Source: Bacteroidota bacterium (GTDB lineage Bacteria; Bacteroidota; Bacteroidia; Bacteroidales; Dysgonomonadaceae). From it: a stretch of DNA of 64,000 bases. The notes under the pieces were generated by a model. The model worked only from the letters and a program-made list of their open reading frames with translations. It was not told where the DNA came from and did no database searches. This document shows, piece after piece, positions 1 through 8,281 of the stretch (its first letter is position 1; each line of letters begins with the position of its first letter). Both the position numbers and the translations under genes were made by a program. The stretch covers positions 1-64,000 of the forward strand of contig JAMNYO010000125.1 of the NCBI GenBank assembly GCA_023622765.1, written 5' to 3'.

Positions 1-1490
1 CAGGCAGCTCCCAGCGCTTTCCCGCGCGGTACGATAGTGACCTTCACCAGCGGGTTGGCATGTTCCAGGAACCAGCTCAGGGTAGCGTGTCCTGCCTCGT
101 GGATCGCGATGGTTTTCTTCTCATCCTGCGTGATGATCTTGTTCTTCTTCTCCAGCCCCCCCACGATGCGGTCTACCGCGCTCATGAAATCCTCTTTCTG
201 CACGAACTTCTTCTTGTTACGTGCCGCGATGAGTGCCGCCTCGTTGCAGACGTTGGCGATGTCAGCACCCGAGAATCCCGGGGTTTGGCGCGCCAAGAAA
301 TCCACGTCCACCGATTCATCAATCTTGATGGGGCGCAGGTGTACTTTAAAGATCTCTTTTCTCTCGTTCAGGTCAGGTAACTCCACGTAGATCTGTCGGT
401 CGAATCGCCCAGCGCGCAGCAACGCTTTGTCCAGCACATCGGCCCGGTTGGTTGCCGCGAGGATGATGACACCGCTGTTGGAACCAAACCCGTCCATCTC
501 GGTCAAGAGCTGGTTGAGGGTGTTCTCTCGCTCGTCGTTCGAGCTGAAGCCCGTGTTTTTGCCGCGCGCCCTTCCCACGGCATCGATCTCGTCAATGAAG
601 ACGATGCAGGGTGCTTTCTCTTTCGCCTGGCGGAAAAGGTCCCGCACACGCGATGCGCCCACCCCCACGAACATCTCCACGAAGTCGGACCCGGAGATGG
701 AGAAGAAGGGCACGTTCGCTTCACCGGCAACCGCTTTGGCCAACAGGGTCTTACCGGTTCCCGGGGGTCCTACCAACAACGCACCCTTTGGAATCTTGCC
801 GCCCAACTTGGTATAGGTGCCCGGGTTTTTCAGGAACTCCACGATCTCCTGCACCTCCTCCTTCGCCTCGGAGAGGCCCGCCACGTCCTGAAACGTCACC
901 TTCTGGCTGGAGTCCTTGTCGAACAGTTGTGCCTTGGATTTCCCCACGCTGAAGACGCCCCCGCTACCGGCACCGCCCCCTTGCATCCTGCGTAACATCC
1001 ATACCCAGACGACGATCAGCAGGAGGAACGGTGCGAAAGTGAGGAGTATGCCCCATATCTCCGACGTGGTGTCGAAGCTCATTTCGATGTCATACTTCTG
1101 CTCGCTCTTCACCTCTTCAATGAACTTGGAGATGGCATCGGCCGAAGCCCCTTTTACCTGGATAACCGGCGTTCTTCCCACGCGGTCGGCATCGTCCCCG
1201 AACACGTGGTGAATGGACTCCTCCCTCACGATGGCTTGTGCAGTGCCCTTGTTGTTGTACACCACCAAGCTTTTGATGCGGTTGTCCCTCACGTACTCTT
1301 GGAAGTCCGACCATTTGACCTCCTTCATCGTGGTGTCTTGTCCAAAGAGGAACATCCCCATCAGTAACAGGAAGATGATACCGTACACCCAGTAGGGGTT
1401 GAACGGTTTCTTGGCATTGGGGTTGCCCCCCAGGTTGGGGCGCAGGGTGGGTTGTTTATCCTGTTTTTTATCTTTATTGCTGCTGCTCAT
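1..1490 (-). CDS. ftsH: ATP-dependent zinc metalloprotease FtsH (3' end cut by window edge)
   Basis: Membrane-anchored AAA+ protease that degrades misfolded membrane proteins and short-lived regulators. The start is the ATG at 1488-1490 ([10 protein letters not shown]); 496 codons are present and the frame runs off the left edge, so the C-terminal rest of the peptidase domain is missing. Visible parts are a first TM segment at about residues 35-51, a periplasmic stretch, a second TM at about 147-166 followed by a Gly-rich linker, Walker A GPPGTGKT at 241-248, Walker B VFIDEIDA, the second region of homology with arginine fingers (ATNRAD..RAGRFDR), and the zinc site HEAGH at 464-468. It lies about 200 bp downstream of rsfS on the same strand, the usual Bacteroidota order. 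Family assignment is secure. Confidence 0.97.
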   Translation of the reverse strand, partial: MSSSNKDKKQDKQPTLRPNLGGNPNAKKPFNPYWVYGIIFLLLMGMFLFGQDTTMKEVKWSDFQEYVRDNRIKSLVVYNNKGTAQAIVREESIHHVFGDDADRVGRTPVIQVKGASADAISKFIEEVKSEQKYDIEMSFDTTSEIWGILLTFAPFLLLIVVWVWMLRRMQGGGAGSGGVFSVGKSKAQLFDKDSSQKVTFQDVAGLSEAKEEVQEIVEFLKNPGTYTKLGGKIPKGALLVGPPGTGKTLLAKAVAGEANVPFFSISGSDFVEMFVGVGASRVRDLFRQAKEKAPCIVFIDEIDAVGRARGKNTGFSSNDERENTLNQLLTEMDGFGSNSGVIILAATNRADVLDKALLRAGRFDRQIYVELPDLNERKEIFKVHLRPIKIDESVDVDFLARQTPGFSGADIANVCNEAALIAARNKKKFVQKEDFMSAVDRIVGGLEKKNKIITQDEKKTIAIHEAGHATLSWFLEHANPLVKVTIVPRGKALGAA

Positions 1491-1687
1491 TGCTTTAACT
1501 CTCTTCCTTTAACATTGTCGGTTTGCGCACGTTGGTCTCATTTCACCGCATTTTTTGGCATTCCATCGTAAGAGCCGATGCTTTACCACGGCCGTTGGCC
1601 TTTCACTGTGATCGTTTGAAATTTCTCCGCGGCCTGAAATAATCCTTGAACGCTGTAAGGATGTAACAATTTTTCAAGGAATATGTT

Positions 1688-2062
1688 TTAATCGATGGAA
1701 GGAATTCGCACGGCACGCGCATCTTGCCAGAGGAGGTCGATGTTGTAGAAGTTCCTTAGCTCGGGCAGGAAGATATGTACGATTACGCTTCCGTAGTCCA
1801 TGCCGATCCACTCTGCGTTCTGTTTGCCATGTACGCGCAACGGTCTCTCCCCCACGTTCTCCAGGACCATTTTTTCCACCGAATCCGCCAGTGCCGACAC
1901 CTGCGTGGGGGTGTTCCCCTCGCAGATCACGAAGTAGTCGCACACGGCACCAGAGATGCCCTTTAACTCGATCGTGTTGATGTTCTTCCCCTTTTTCTCG
2001 TGAATCCCTTCAACGACATGCTTTAAAAGCTCGTTTTTAGACAGTTCGTTTTTCTCTATCAT
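1688..2062 (-). CDS. rsfS: Ribosome silencing factor RsfS (YbeB/Iojap)
   Basis: A 124-residue protein of typical family length. RsfS binds ribosomal protein uL14 on the large subunit and blocks subunit joining when nutrients are short. Family signatures seen are DYFVICEGNTPTQVSALAD in the middle and WIGMDYGSVIVHIF near the C-terminus, where the conserved Trp and the D-Y/F-G-D/S-V-I-V-H pattern are present. The gene starts just after a terminator that isolates it from the DUF1080 gene upstream and is probably cotranscribed with ftsH. I see no clear TAnnTTTG box directly in front of it, so its promoter is not located. Confidence 0.93.
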   Translation of the reverse strand: MIEKNELSKNELLKHVVEGIHEKKGKNINTIELKGISGAVCDYFVICEGNTPTQVSALADSVEKMVLENVGERPLRVHGKQNAEWIGMDYGSVIVHIFLPELRNFYNIDLLWQDARAVRIPSID

Positions 2063-2130
2063 GCTTCTTTTTAAGTCGGTTACTTTTATTGCAGCGATAT
2101 TTGCTCGTGTACATGCTGTGTACCCACGTA

Positions 2131-2163
2131 AAAATACCCTGCCTTTCGTGGGCAGGGTATTTT
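2131..2163 (-). terminator. Rho-independent terminator of the DUF1080 gene
   Basis: Perfect 13-bp inverted repeat: arm 2131-2143 (aaaataccctgcc) and arm 2151-2163, with a 7-nt loop. Read on the minus strand, a GC-rich stem core ends in a run of five T, as expected for intrinsic termination. It sits 30 bp after the DUF1080 stop and before the rsfS start. The A-tract on the other side makes it potentially bidirectional. Confidence 0.85.
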
Positions 2164-2192
2164 GGTGAATCCACTATCCCACTGGATGGGAA

Positions 2193-3461
2193 TTACAGGG
2201 TTTGCAGCTTCAGGTTTCTCCAAAGTACCCGGATGCCTCCCCCGTCGTGTATCTGCAGCGCGATGCGTCCTTGCGCCTTCCCGATTGTCTCGTCCGTCAG
2301 GTCCACCATCTCCTGGTCGTTCAGCCACGTCTTCACGTTATCGCCTTCCACGCGGATCCGCATGGTGTTCCATTCGCCCTCTTTCAGGATCTCCTCTTTC
2401 TCGTCGGGGATCTGCACCAGCCATCCACGACCGTAGGATTCGTAGATGCCTGCGGTGTCATGTCCCTTGGGTGCCACCTCTACCTGCCAGCCGTTCACGA
2501 TAACGCCCGGCTCAATGAACGAGCGGAAGAAGACGCCTGAGTTGCCATCGGCCTCTTGTTTGAATTCCACCGTCAGGTCAAAGTTGTCGTAATACTCCCG
2601 GGTCGCGAGGTAACCGTACTTTTTGTCCGGTCCGCTTTCGCACACGAGCAGTCCATCTTGAACGTACCACTTCTCCGTGCCGTATACTTCCCACCCGTGC
2701 AAATCCTCCCCGTTAAAGAGGTCGACCTCTTTGGTCACGCGGGGCAGCTCTTTGATCTTAATGTTCCGGAACCAGGCTGCCGAACCGTGGTCTTGCAGGC
2801 AGATCACCCCTTTACGGGCGATCCCGTACTCGGGTGCGTTCTCCCACTTCCCGCTGTTCTTGCGCTCGAACCAGTCGTCTGTCCAGGCTTCAAACTCGAT
2901 CACCTTCTCACCGTTTAACCAGTGCTCCACGTGGCCGTTGTCGAAAACGATCTTAGAGCTGTTCCACTCGCCTGCCGGCTTGATAACGGTCTTTGCCGGG
3001 TCGGTCGTGTACATCGCGTAGTCGGCAGCCGTTTTCTGCCAATCTTCCAGTGGCTGCGGAAACCCGAGGTCATCAATCAGTTGGTATTCAGGTCCCGTTA
3101 CGTAGGGGACAGCAAATTTCGGGTTTTCTACCACGTGGTACAGCACACCGCTATTGCCACCGTCGGCGATCATCCATTCCCAGGTCAACTCGAAGTTCTC
3201 GTACAGCTTCTCGGTTACGATGTAACCATGCTCATCGGCGCCTTCCCCTTTGGCTTGGATCATGCCATCCTCCACGAACCAGGGGGCGGTGAGCTCTGTG
3301 CCGTTGTAATCGCGCCAACCTTCTAACGTCTTCCCATCGAACAGAAGTTCCCAACCCTCTGCCATTTCCTGCTTGGTGAGGGTGTTATGCTTCTCACCAG
3401 TACAGGCCGTTATTAAAACCATCATACCTGTAACAAATAATAAAAGAGTTCTAGATTTCAT
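2193..3461 (-). CDS. Lipoprotein with two DUF1080 (3-keto-disaccharide hydrolase-like) domains
   Basis: 422 residues. The N-terminus MKSRTLLLFVTGMMVLITAC is an SPII signal with lipobox ITAC (Cys20), so the protein is probably anchored to the outer or inner membrane. Two tandem concanavalin-like DUF1080 units follow: the first from about residue 35 (WELLFDGKTLEGWRDYNG) to 235 and the second from about 244 (DLFNGEDLHGWEVYG) to the end. Each has the typical D/NG..L.GW opening, the GNSGV(L/F)(Y/F) motif and the W.N.EV/M strand. Members of this family hydrolyse 3-keto-glucosides or bind glycans; the substrate here is unknown. The gene is monocistronic, between a TAnnTTTG promoter and a strong terminator. 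Confidence 0.9.
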   Translation of the reverse strand: MKSRTLLLFVTGMMVLITACTGEKHNTLTKQEMAEGWELLFDGKTLEGWRDYNGTELTAPWFVEDGMIQAKGEGADEHGYIVTEKLYENFELTWEWMIADGGNSGVLYHVVENPKFAVPYVTGPEYQLIDDLGFPQPLEDWQKTAADYAMYTTDPAKTVIKPAGEWNSSKIVFDNGHVEHWLNGEKVIEFEAWTDDWFERKNSGKWENAPEYGIARKGVICLQDHGSAAWFRNIKIKELPRVTKEVDLFNGEDLHGWEVYGTEKWYVQDGLLVCESGPDKKYGYLATREYYDNFDLTVEFKQEADGNSGVFFRSFIEPGVIVNGWQVEVAPKGHDTAGIYESYGRGWLVQIPDEKEEILKEGEWNTMRIRVEGDNVKTWLNDQEMVDLTDETIGKAQGRIALQIHDGGGIRVLWRNLKLQTL

Positions 3462-3511
3462 CGTCTTTTCTTTAAAAGGGTTATTTTAAACTGTGAGTCA
3501 ATTACAAAATA

Positions 3512-3519
3512 CAAAGATA
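3512..3519 (-). promoter_or_regulatory. -7 promoter box for the DUF1080 gene
   Basis: On the minus strand these bases read TATCTTTG, matching the Bacteroidota -7 consensus TAnnTTTG, about 50 bp upstream of the ATG at 3461. I do not see a TTTG -33 element at the right spacing, so this is a partial match. Confidence 0.5.
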
Positions 3520-3540
3520 TTAAAAGTAGATGAAAATGAC

Positions 3541-3548
3541 TAACTTTG
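3541..3548 (+). promoter_or_regulatory. -7 promoter box for ribF
   Basis: TAACTTTG matches TAnnTTTG and lies 57 bp upstream of the proposed TTG start of ribF. It is back to back with the minus-strand box at 3512-3519, so this 90-bp gap looks like a divergent promoter region. No TTTG -33 element is evident. Confidence 0.5.
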
Positions 3549-3604
3549 CCCCGCGATAGTTTGTTAATTTCGCGGTTTTCGGGACTGGTTTAACTTGTTT
3601 TGCT

Positions 3605-4648
3605 TTGGAAATTATCGATTTAGCGAAGGGGGAGGGATTAAATGACCCGGTTTTCGTGCCGGCGGGAGAATTGTTTTTTCCGGGTGGTAAGGAGTTGTTG
3701 TCGACTGGGGACACTTTTTTGCCAAGTGAGCGTACCTTCGTAGCCACGGTCGGTTTTTTTGACGGGGTGCACGTGGGACATCGCCATTTGATTGAGCAAG
3801 TGAAAGAGGAGGCACGGTATAGTGGGCTTCCCTCCGCGGTGGTCACTTTCCCGGTGCATCCGCGGGAGGTATTGCAGTCGGATTACCGCCCCCTACTGCT
3901 CAACGAGTTTGAGGAGAAGGTGTCGCTGTTGGCTTCCACGGGCGTTGACTACTGTATCATCCTGCCCTTTACCGAGGCATTGTCCCGGCTTTCAGCGGAG
4001 GAGTTTATGCGCCGCGTGCTTAAAGAGACCCTTCGGGTAGATACCCTTGTCGTGGGGTACGACCATCGGTTCGGTCGCGATCGGGCGGAGGGATATGAGG
4101 CGTATGCCCGCCACGGCGAGGAGATGGGCATAAAGGTGGTGTTGGCTACCGGGTTTCAAATGGAAGGCTTTAGTAGCGTAAGTTCATCTCGGGTTAGGAG
4201 CTTGTTACAAAGCGGGAATATCCAAGATGCTAACCGGCTGCTTTCGTTCCGCTACACCCTTTCCGGGACGATCGTGCCGGGCAACCGGGTGGGGCGCACT
4301 ATTGGCTTCCCCACCGCGAATATTCAGCTGCGTGAGCCTAACAAGGTGATACCGGCAAAAGGAGTTTATGCCGTTTGGGTTCGTTTGGTGGGTGACGAGG
4401 TATACCCGGGTATGCTGTACATCGGGACCCGCCCCACGTTCAACCGGGAGAGCACGGTTAGCGTGGAGGTGAACCTGTTTAACTTCGACGGTGACCTGTA
4501 CGGCCAGTCGCTAAGCGTAGAGTTTATCGATTTCGTACGTGGCGAAGTGAAATTCAATTCGAAGGAGGAGTTGGTCACCCGTCTTCGCTGCGACAAGGAG
4601 GAGGTAATGAGAATGGTGAGTGACTGTCTCCCGGCCTCTTTGCTCTAA
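3605..4648 (+). CDS. ribF: Bifunctional riboflavin kinase / FMN adenylyltransferase RibF
   Basis: Makes FMN from riboflavin and then FAD from FMN in the cytoplasm. The frame gives 347 residues from a TTG at 3605. The N-terminal FAD synthetase domain opens with TVGFFDGVHVGHRHLI (HVGH nucleotide-binding motif at 56-59); the ISSTxxR-like helix appears as SSVSSSRVRSLL. The C-terminal flavokinase domain has NRVGRTIGFPTANI and the GMLYIGTRPTFN strand. The first 44 residues are longer than usual and weakly conserved, so the true start may be a later codon; no Shine-Dalgarno settles it. Monocistronic, convergent with mltG. Confidence 0.93.
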   Translation: MEIIDLAKGEGLNDPVFVPAGELFFPGGKELLSTGDTFLPSERTFVATVGFFDGVHVGHRHLIEQVKEEARYSGLPSAVVTFPVHPREVLQSDYRPLLLNEFEEKVSLLASTGVDYCIILPFTEALSRLSAEEFMRRVLKETLRVDTLVVGYDHRFGRDRAEGYEAYARHGEEMGIKVVLATGFQMEGFSSVSSSRVRSLLQSGNIQDANRLLSFRYTLSGTIVPGNRVGRTIGFPTANIQLREPNKVIPAKGVYAVWVRLVGDEVYPGMLYIGTRPTFNRESTVSVEVNLFNFDGDLYGQSLSVEFIDFVRGEVKFNSKEELVTRLRCDKEEVMRMVSDCLPASLL

Positions 4649-4681
4649 AATCCCCCTTTTGCGCAATACCCTTTTTTACTC

Positions 4682-4782
4682 TAATAAATACCCCTTTCGT
4701 TTAATGCCCTTTCACAAGGGCAAACGATAAGGGAGGCTGGAGGCTTCTTGCTTTAATAAATTCCCCTTTCATTCAATGCCCT
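4682..4782. repeat. Imperfect direct repeat of the mltG 3' end
   Basis: 29-bp copies at 4682-4710 and 4754-4782 match at 26 of 29 positions (core TAATAAATnCCCCTTTC). The second copy contains the mltG stop codon and its last eight codons, so the first is a duplicated gene tail in the intergenic gap. Between them a 6-bp hairpin (4706-4721, GCCCTT/AAGGGC) could form, but it lacks a T-run. Confidence 0.6.
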
Positions 4783-6060
4783 CTGGTAGGCCGCCGCGTT
4801 GCGCGCGTGTTCCGCGTGCGTGGTGGCGAAGTTATGTCGTCCCGATAGGTCCTCCTTCGCGCACATGAAAAGGTAGTTGTGTTCTTCAGGGTTCAGCACC
4901 CCGTCGATCGCCTTGATGGAGGGCATGCGGATAGGTCCCGGCGGCAGCCCCCCGTGCTTATAAGTGTTGTAGGGCGATTCTACCTCCAGGTGGCGGAAAA
5001 GCACCCGTCGCAAGGTGAAATCTCCCACCGCGAACTTCACTGTCGGGTCTGCTTCCAAACGCATCCCCCGCCTTAACCGGTTAAGGTACAGCCCGGCTAC
5101 CGTGGGGTACTCGTCGCTGTAGGTCGCCTCCTCCTCCACGATCGATGCGAGGATGGAGACCTCTACCGGGGTTAGCCCCACTCTTTTCGCTTTCTCCTTT
5201 CTCGTTTCGTTCCAGAACCGGTCGTACTCCCTTTTCATGCGGGCCAGCAGCTCATCGATGCTCGTGTTCCAATATACCTCGTAGCTGTTGGGGATGAACA
5301 TGGCCGGGAAGGTCGCCGTGTTGAAACCGAACTTTTCGGCCTGCTGGCCATCCCGGAAGCTTTGGAGCAGCGATAGGCTATCCATCATCAACTGTTGTGA
5401 GAGGCGGCCTGCCAGGTTCTCGAAGACACGGATGTTGTTGAACGTCAGGTTCACGGGGGCTTGGTTCCCAGAGCGCAGCCGTCGGATTACCTCCGGCATT
5501 GTCATTCCCCCTTCAATGGCGTACCTGCCAGGCTTAACGGTATTGGGATAGTTCATCCGTTCGGCCAAGAGGTGAAAGATCTCTTCCGAGGGGATCGCCC
5601 CTTTCTCTTTCAACTGTTCGACCACCTGTTTGTAGCCGACCCCCGGCTTAATATAGACGTAGGTCGTTTCTTCCAGCGAGATGGGCTGGAAGACCAGTCG
5701 GTAGATATAGATCCCGGTCATCGTGGCAAGCAAGAAAAGGATGGCGATAATCCAAAGCGCCCATCGCTTGCCCCGCTTTTTCGTTTTCCCGGTTCCCATT
5801 TTCTTGTTGTTCCCCGTTTTTTCCTTGTCTCCTATTTCCCCCATGTTCCCTTTTGTTCCTCGGTTCCTTGTCTCCCCCTTGTTTACCCTTTCTTCTATGC
5901 TTCCCGTCATCCGCTTGTTTGTCGCTTCCTCCATGCTTTCTATTTTTCCCTTGTTAGCCACTTCTCCCTGTTTGTCTTCCCCCTCTGTTTCTCTTCTCCT
6001 CCCTGTTTGCCGTGCAGGATTCGTCACAAGGTGACCTACCCAAGGTGCGTTTTCTTCCAA
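4753..6060 (-). CDS. mltG: Endolytic murein transglycosylase MltG (YceG) with charged N-terminal extension
   Basis: Cleaves nascent peptidoglycan strands at the inner membrane and sets glycan chain length. The frame gives 435 residues from 6060. Residues about 99-117 (WALWIIAILFLLATMTGIY) are the single TM anchor. The catalytic region reads ASIVEEEATYSDEYPTVAG, with the Glu of the EEE cluster matching the known catalytic Glu, followed by YLNRL and MRLEADPTVKFA. The first 88 residues are low-complexity and charged (repeats of NKG, KGE, NRG, EIGDKEK) and unusual for the family. A start at Met88 (5799) would give a normal protein. A TATTTTTG box at 6161-6168 (minus strand) lies about 100 bp upstream of 6060, so the long form can be transcribed. 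The start is uncertain; the function is secure. Confidence 0.93.
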   Translation of the reverse strand: MEENAPWVGHLVTNPARQTGRRRETEGEDKQGEVANKGKIESMEEATNKRMTGSIEERVNKGETRNRGTKGNMGEIGDKEKTGNNKKMGTGKTKKRGKRWALWIIAILFLLATMTGIYIYRLVFQPISLEETTYVYIKPGVGYKQVVEQLKEKGAIPSEEIFHLLAERMNYPNTVKPGRYAIEGGMTMPEVIRRLRSGNQAPVNLTFNNIRVFENLAGRLSQQLMMDSLSLLQSFRDGQQAEKFGFNTATFPAMFIPNSYEVYWNTSIDELLARMKREYDRFWNETRKEKAKRVGLTPVEVSILASIVEEEATYSDEYPTVAGLYLNRLRRGMRLEADPTVKFAVGDFTLRRVLFRHLEVESPYNTYKHGGLPPGPIRMPSIKAIDGVLNPEEHNYLFMCAKEDLSGRHNFATTHAEHARNAAAYQRALNERGIY

Positions 6061-6160
6061 GTTAACCGTGTGGCATTTACTACCAGAGGGTTTACGACTT
6101 ACACGTGCCGTGGTTTCTCACGGCTCCATCCCGTGTATCCCTACATAGCTTCTCGGGTGA

Positions 6161-6168
6161 CAAAAATA
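6161..6168 (-). promoter_or_regulatory. -7 promoter box for mltG
   Basis: Reads TATTTTTG on the minus strand (TAnnTTTG), about 100 bp ahead of the longest mltG start. No matching TTTG element was found. The 6061-6386 gap otherwise holds only this box and the tRNA promoter. Confidence 0.4.
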
Positions 6169-6251
6169 GCGTTTAAATTCGCAATATCAAGGGGAAAAGG
6201 GGAGGCAAAAGCTGATGAACTGAAATAATCGCCTCAAATCTTCTTTTTTTC

Positions 6252-6283
6252 TTTGAGAAGTTGAAAACAAACTCGTATATTTG
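6252..6283 (+). promoter_or_regulatory. Consensus Bacteroidota promoter of tRNA-Ser
   Basis: TTTG at 6252-6255, a 20-bp spacer, then TATATTTG at 6276-6283. This matches the -33/-7 consensus (TTTG-N19-21-TAnnTTTG) in both elements and spacing, the best promoter match in the window. Transcription would start near 6290 and give a leader of roughly 95 nt before the mature tRNA. Confidence 0.8.
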
Positions 6284-6386
6284 CATCCGCCTAAAGGAAC
6301 GGTTGATTCGCAAGGCGGTTCTATTTTGTTTCGGTAATCGTTTCAAAAGTTGATCTAATCTTTCATTAGGGCAATAAGTTAGCTTT

Positions 6387-6473
6387 GGAAGTGTGGGTGA
6401 GTGGCTGAAACCAGCAGTTTGCTAAACTGCCGTACGGGTAACCGTACCGGGGGTTCGAATCCCCCCGCTTCCG
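6387..6473 (+). tRNA. tRNA-Ser (anticodon GCT)
   Basis: 87-nt cloverleaf. The acceptor arm GGAAGTG pairs with CGCTTCC at 6466-6472, and discriminator G is at 6473. The anticodon stem GCAGT/ACTGC holds loop TTGCTAA with anticodon GCT at 6421-6423. A long variable arm (GTACGG/CCGTAC) is typical of class II serine tRNAs, and the T-arm carries GGTTCGAATCC. It reads AGC/AGU codons. The CCA end is not encoded. Its downstream flank opens an AT-rich accessory stretch, but I found no integrase and no repeated 3' end that would mark an att site. Confidence 0.95.
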
Positions 6474-6486
6474 CGGAGCAAAAGTG

Positions 6487-6525
6487 CAAAAAGGGCTGTC
6501 TTTATTTACGAGACAGCCCTTTTTG
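6487..6525 (+). terminator. Rho-independent terminator after tRNA-Ser
   Basis: 15-bp perfect inverted repeat: 6487-6501 (caaaaagggctgtct) and 6511-6525, with a 9-nt loop and a T-run inside the distal arm. It lies 14 bp after the tRNA. The A/T symmetry suggests it works on both strands. Confidence 0.88.
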
Positions 6526-6544
6526 TATGGTGTACCGTGCATGC

Positions 6545-6790
6545 GAATCATTTAGATGGTGCAAGTCTACCGTGGTAACAAAGAGGAGAGAGAAGTCAGC
6601 CGAGGAGGTAGTCTCGCTATCCCCACTGTGATAAACCGTATGGTACAGCAAGCTATTGCACAAGTATTGGTTGCTATGTACAAGCCTACCTTTAGGGAGA
6701 CCAGCTGAGGCTTTCGTCCGGGTAGGTCTACCCCATGATGCAATTCGTCAGTGGATGTATGATTTATTTTTGTTTTCCACCTTTCTCTCT
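6545..6790 (+). pseudogene. Decayed group II intron with reverse transcriptase fragment
   Basis: From 6556 the frame encodes a piece of the group II intron maturase RT domain: LAIPTVINRMVQQAIAQVL followed by the ETS.GFRPGRST block, with an in-frame TGA at 6706-6708 where the family has Tyr (SYGFRP). A frameshift near 6731-6734 then leads into HDAIRQWMYDLF in another frame. Upstream bases (GATGGTGCAAGTC at about 6555-6567 and GAAGTCAGCCGAGG at about 6592) resemble conserved intron RNA segments that normally lie far from the RT domain, so large internal deletions are inferred. No domain V or C-terminal maturase is visible. The remaining stretch to 7160 holds no gene; a perfect 8-bp inverted repeat lies at 6900-6917. 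Confidence 0.75.
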
Positions 6791-7163
6791 TTGAGAAAGA
6801 GTGCTTCCTGCAGCTGTCTAACTTGTAGAACTGGTTCTTTTATTGCGTAACACTTTTGATGTAGCAGTAGCGGCTTTTTTACTTGTTACTTTTTTACCCA
6901 TAATACTGAAGTATTATCAATTCGAACGGCTATTCGCGAACGCACAATTTTTGCATTCATTGACCGAGTTGCAAAAATCATTCCATAAAGTTACAAAATG
7001 TATATGAGTATATAATATGTCAACTAAATATGTCAATATTATATTTTTGCAATATCCTGTCAAAATCTCTATTAATATTGTAATACTGGCGTGAAATAGT
7101 GTCATGGTTGCCAAATCTAAATATAAATCTGGTATTATAATTGTGGTTTTGTAAACTAATTAT

Positions 7164-7171
7164 TATCTTTG
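7164..7171 (+). promoter_or_regulatory. -7 promoter box of the HTH-ImmA/PIN operon
   Basis: TATCTTTG matches TAnnTTTG, 27 bp before the ATG at 7198, implying a short leader of about 20 nt. A TTTG lies at 7148-7151 but at only 12-bp spacing, shorter than consensus. The closeness to the start fits autoregulation by the HTH protein. Confidence 0.5.
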
Positions 7172-7197
7172 TATAGCGCTTTAAATATACATGTAAA

Positions 7198-8256
7198 ATG
7201 AAAAAAGTATTTGCAGAACGTTTCAAATCAGCTCGTTTAATGAAAGGCTTTTCATTACAGGATTTGGCCAATGAAATTGATGGTAAATTGTCTCGTCAAG
7301 CACTGCACCGCTATGAGAAAGGAGAGGTTATTCCCGATAATGACAAAATCAATTTACTAAGCAAAGCACTAGATGTTAACCCTGATTTCTTTTTTAGAAG
7401 CACTAAAGTGGAATTGGGTGAAATAGAATATCGCAAATTGAGCAAAATGCCCAAAAAAGAAGCTTCTATAATCAAAGAAAAAACGAAAGAATACCTCTCA
7501 CGTTATTTAGAATTAGAGGAAATTTTAGGATTGGGAGTCGTATTTGAAAACCCTCTTGAAAGCTTTGACGTTGTAACCTCTTATGAGCAAGTAAATGAAG
7601 CTGCAAATAAATTGAGGGAAGCTTGGAGTTTAGGCGACAATGCGATATTTAATGTAGTTGAGCTCTTGGAAGAAAAAAGCATTAAAGTCGTTAAGTTGGA
7701 TGTTGATGAAGATTTTGACGGCTTGCAAACTTTTGTGAACGGCAACATACCAGTAATTGCATATAACATTAAGAAGACCAATAAACCTGACAGAATTAGA
7801 CTTACTCTTTTACACGAATTAGCTCACTTGCTTTTAACTTTTGGCGATATTACTCCAAAACAAAAAGAAACCTTGTGTTACCAGTTCGCTGGTGCAGTTT
7901 TGTTACCGGAAAAAACATTAAAGGCAGAGCTTGGCGAACATAGAAACAAATTATCAATAAATGAGTTAGGTAATATCAAAAAACAATATGGTATTTCCAT
8001 GCAAGCTATCGTTATGAGAGCCAGAGAGTGTGGTATCATCAATGAACATTACACTAAACAATTCTTTTTCTTAATCAATCAGATGAATTGGAAGGTTGAC
8101 GAACCAGCCGAATATTATGGTGTTGAAGGCTCAAATCGCTTTGAACAACTATTATTCAGAGCGTTGATTGAAGGACAAATCTCAATGTCAAAGGCAGCCT
8201 CATTGAACAACCAAACTTTGGCTGATTTTAGAAAGGAATATCAATTGGCATTTTAG
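7198..8256 (+). CDS. XRE-family HTH regulator with ImmA/IrrE (DUF955) metallopeptidase domain
   Basis: 352 residues. An N-terminal HTH_XRE domain lies at about 4-60 (FKSARLMKGFSLQDLANEID, then SRQALHRYEKGEVIP). A helical linker leads to an ImmA/IrrE peptidase domain with the zinc motif HELAH at 206-210 and the downstream CYQFAGAVLLP block typical of COG2856. HTH-ImmA proteins act as repressors or antitoxins and as proteases of repressors. The next gene, 25 bp downstream, encodes a PIN protein; HTH-COG2856 with PIN is a known type II toxin-antitoxin arrangement. Base composition is clearly more AT-rich than the flanking core genes, suggesting horizontal acquisition next to tRNA-Ser. Confidence 0.88.
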   Translation: MKKVFAERFKSARLMKGFSLQDLANEIDGKLSRQALHRYEKGEVIPDNDKINLLSKALDVNPDFFFRSTKVELGEIEYRKLSKMPKKEASIIKEKTKEYLSRYLELEEILGLGVVFENPLESFDVVTSYEQVNEAANKLREAWSLGDNAIFNVVELLEEKSIKVVKLDVDEDFDGLQTFVNGNIPVIAYNIKKTNKPDRIRLTLLHELAHLLLTFGDITPKQKETLCYQFAGAVLLPEKTLKAELGEHRNKLSINELGNIKKQYGISMQAIVMRARECGIINEHYTKQFFFLINQMNWKVDEPAEYYGVEGSNRFEQLLFRALIEGQISMSKAASLNNQTLADFRKEYQLAF

Positions 8257-8281
8257 TTACATAATCTCGTGATTTCAAGTA

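Noticed and set aside
4706-4721. Hairpin GCCCTT/AAGGGC as terminator of ribF or mltG
   Set aside because: Stem is only 6 bp and neither side carries a T-run.
5461-6228. 255-codon plus-strand frame antisense to mltG
   Set aside because: Shadow of the low-complexity mltG N-terminus; hydrophobic composition arises from the complementary strand.
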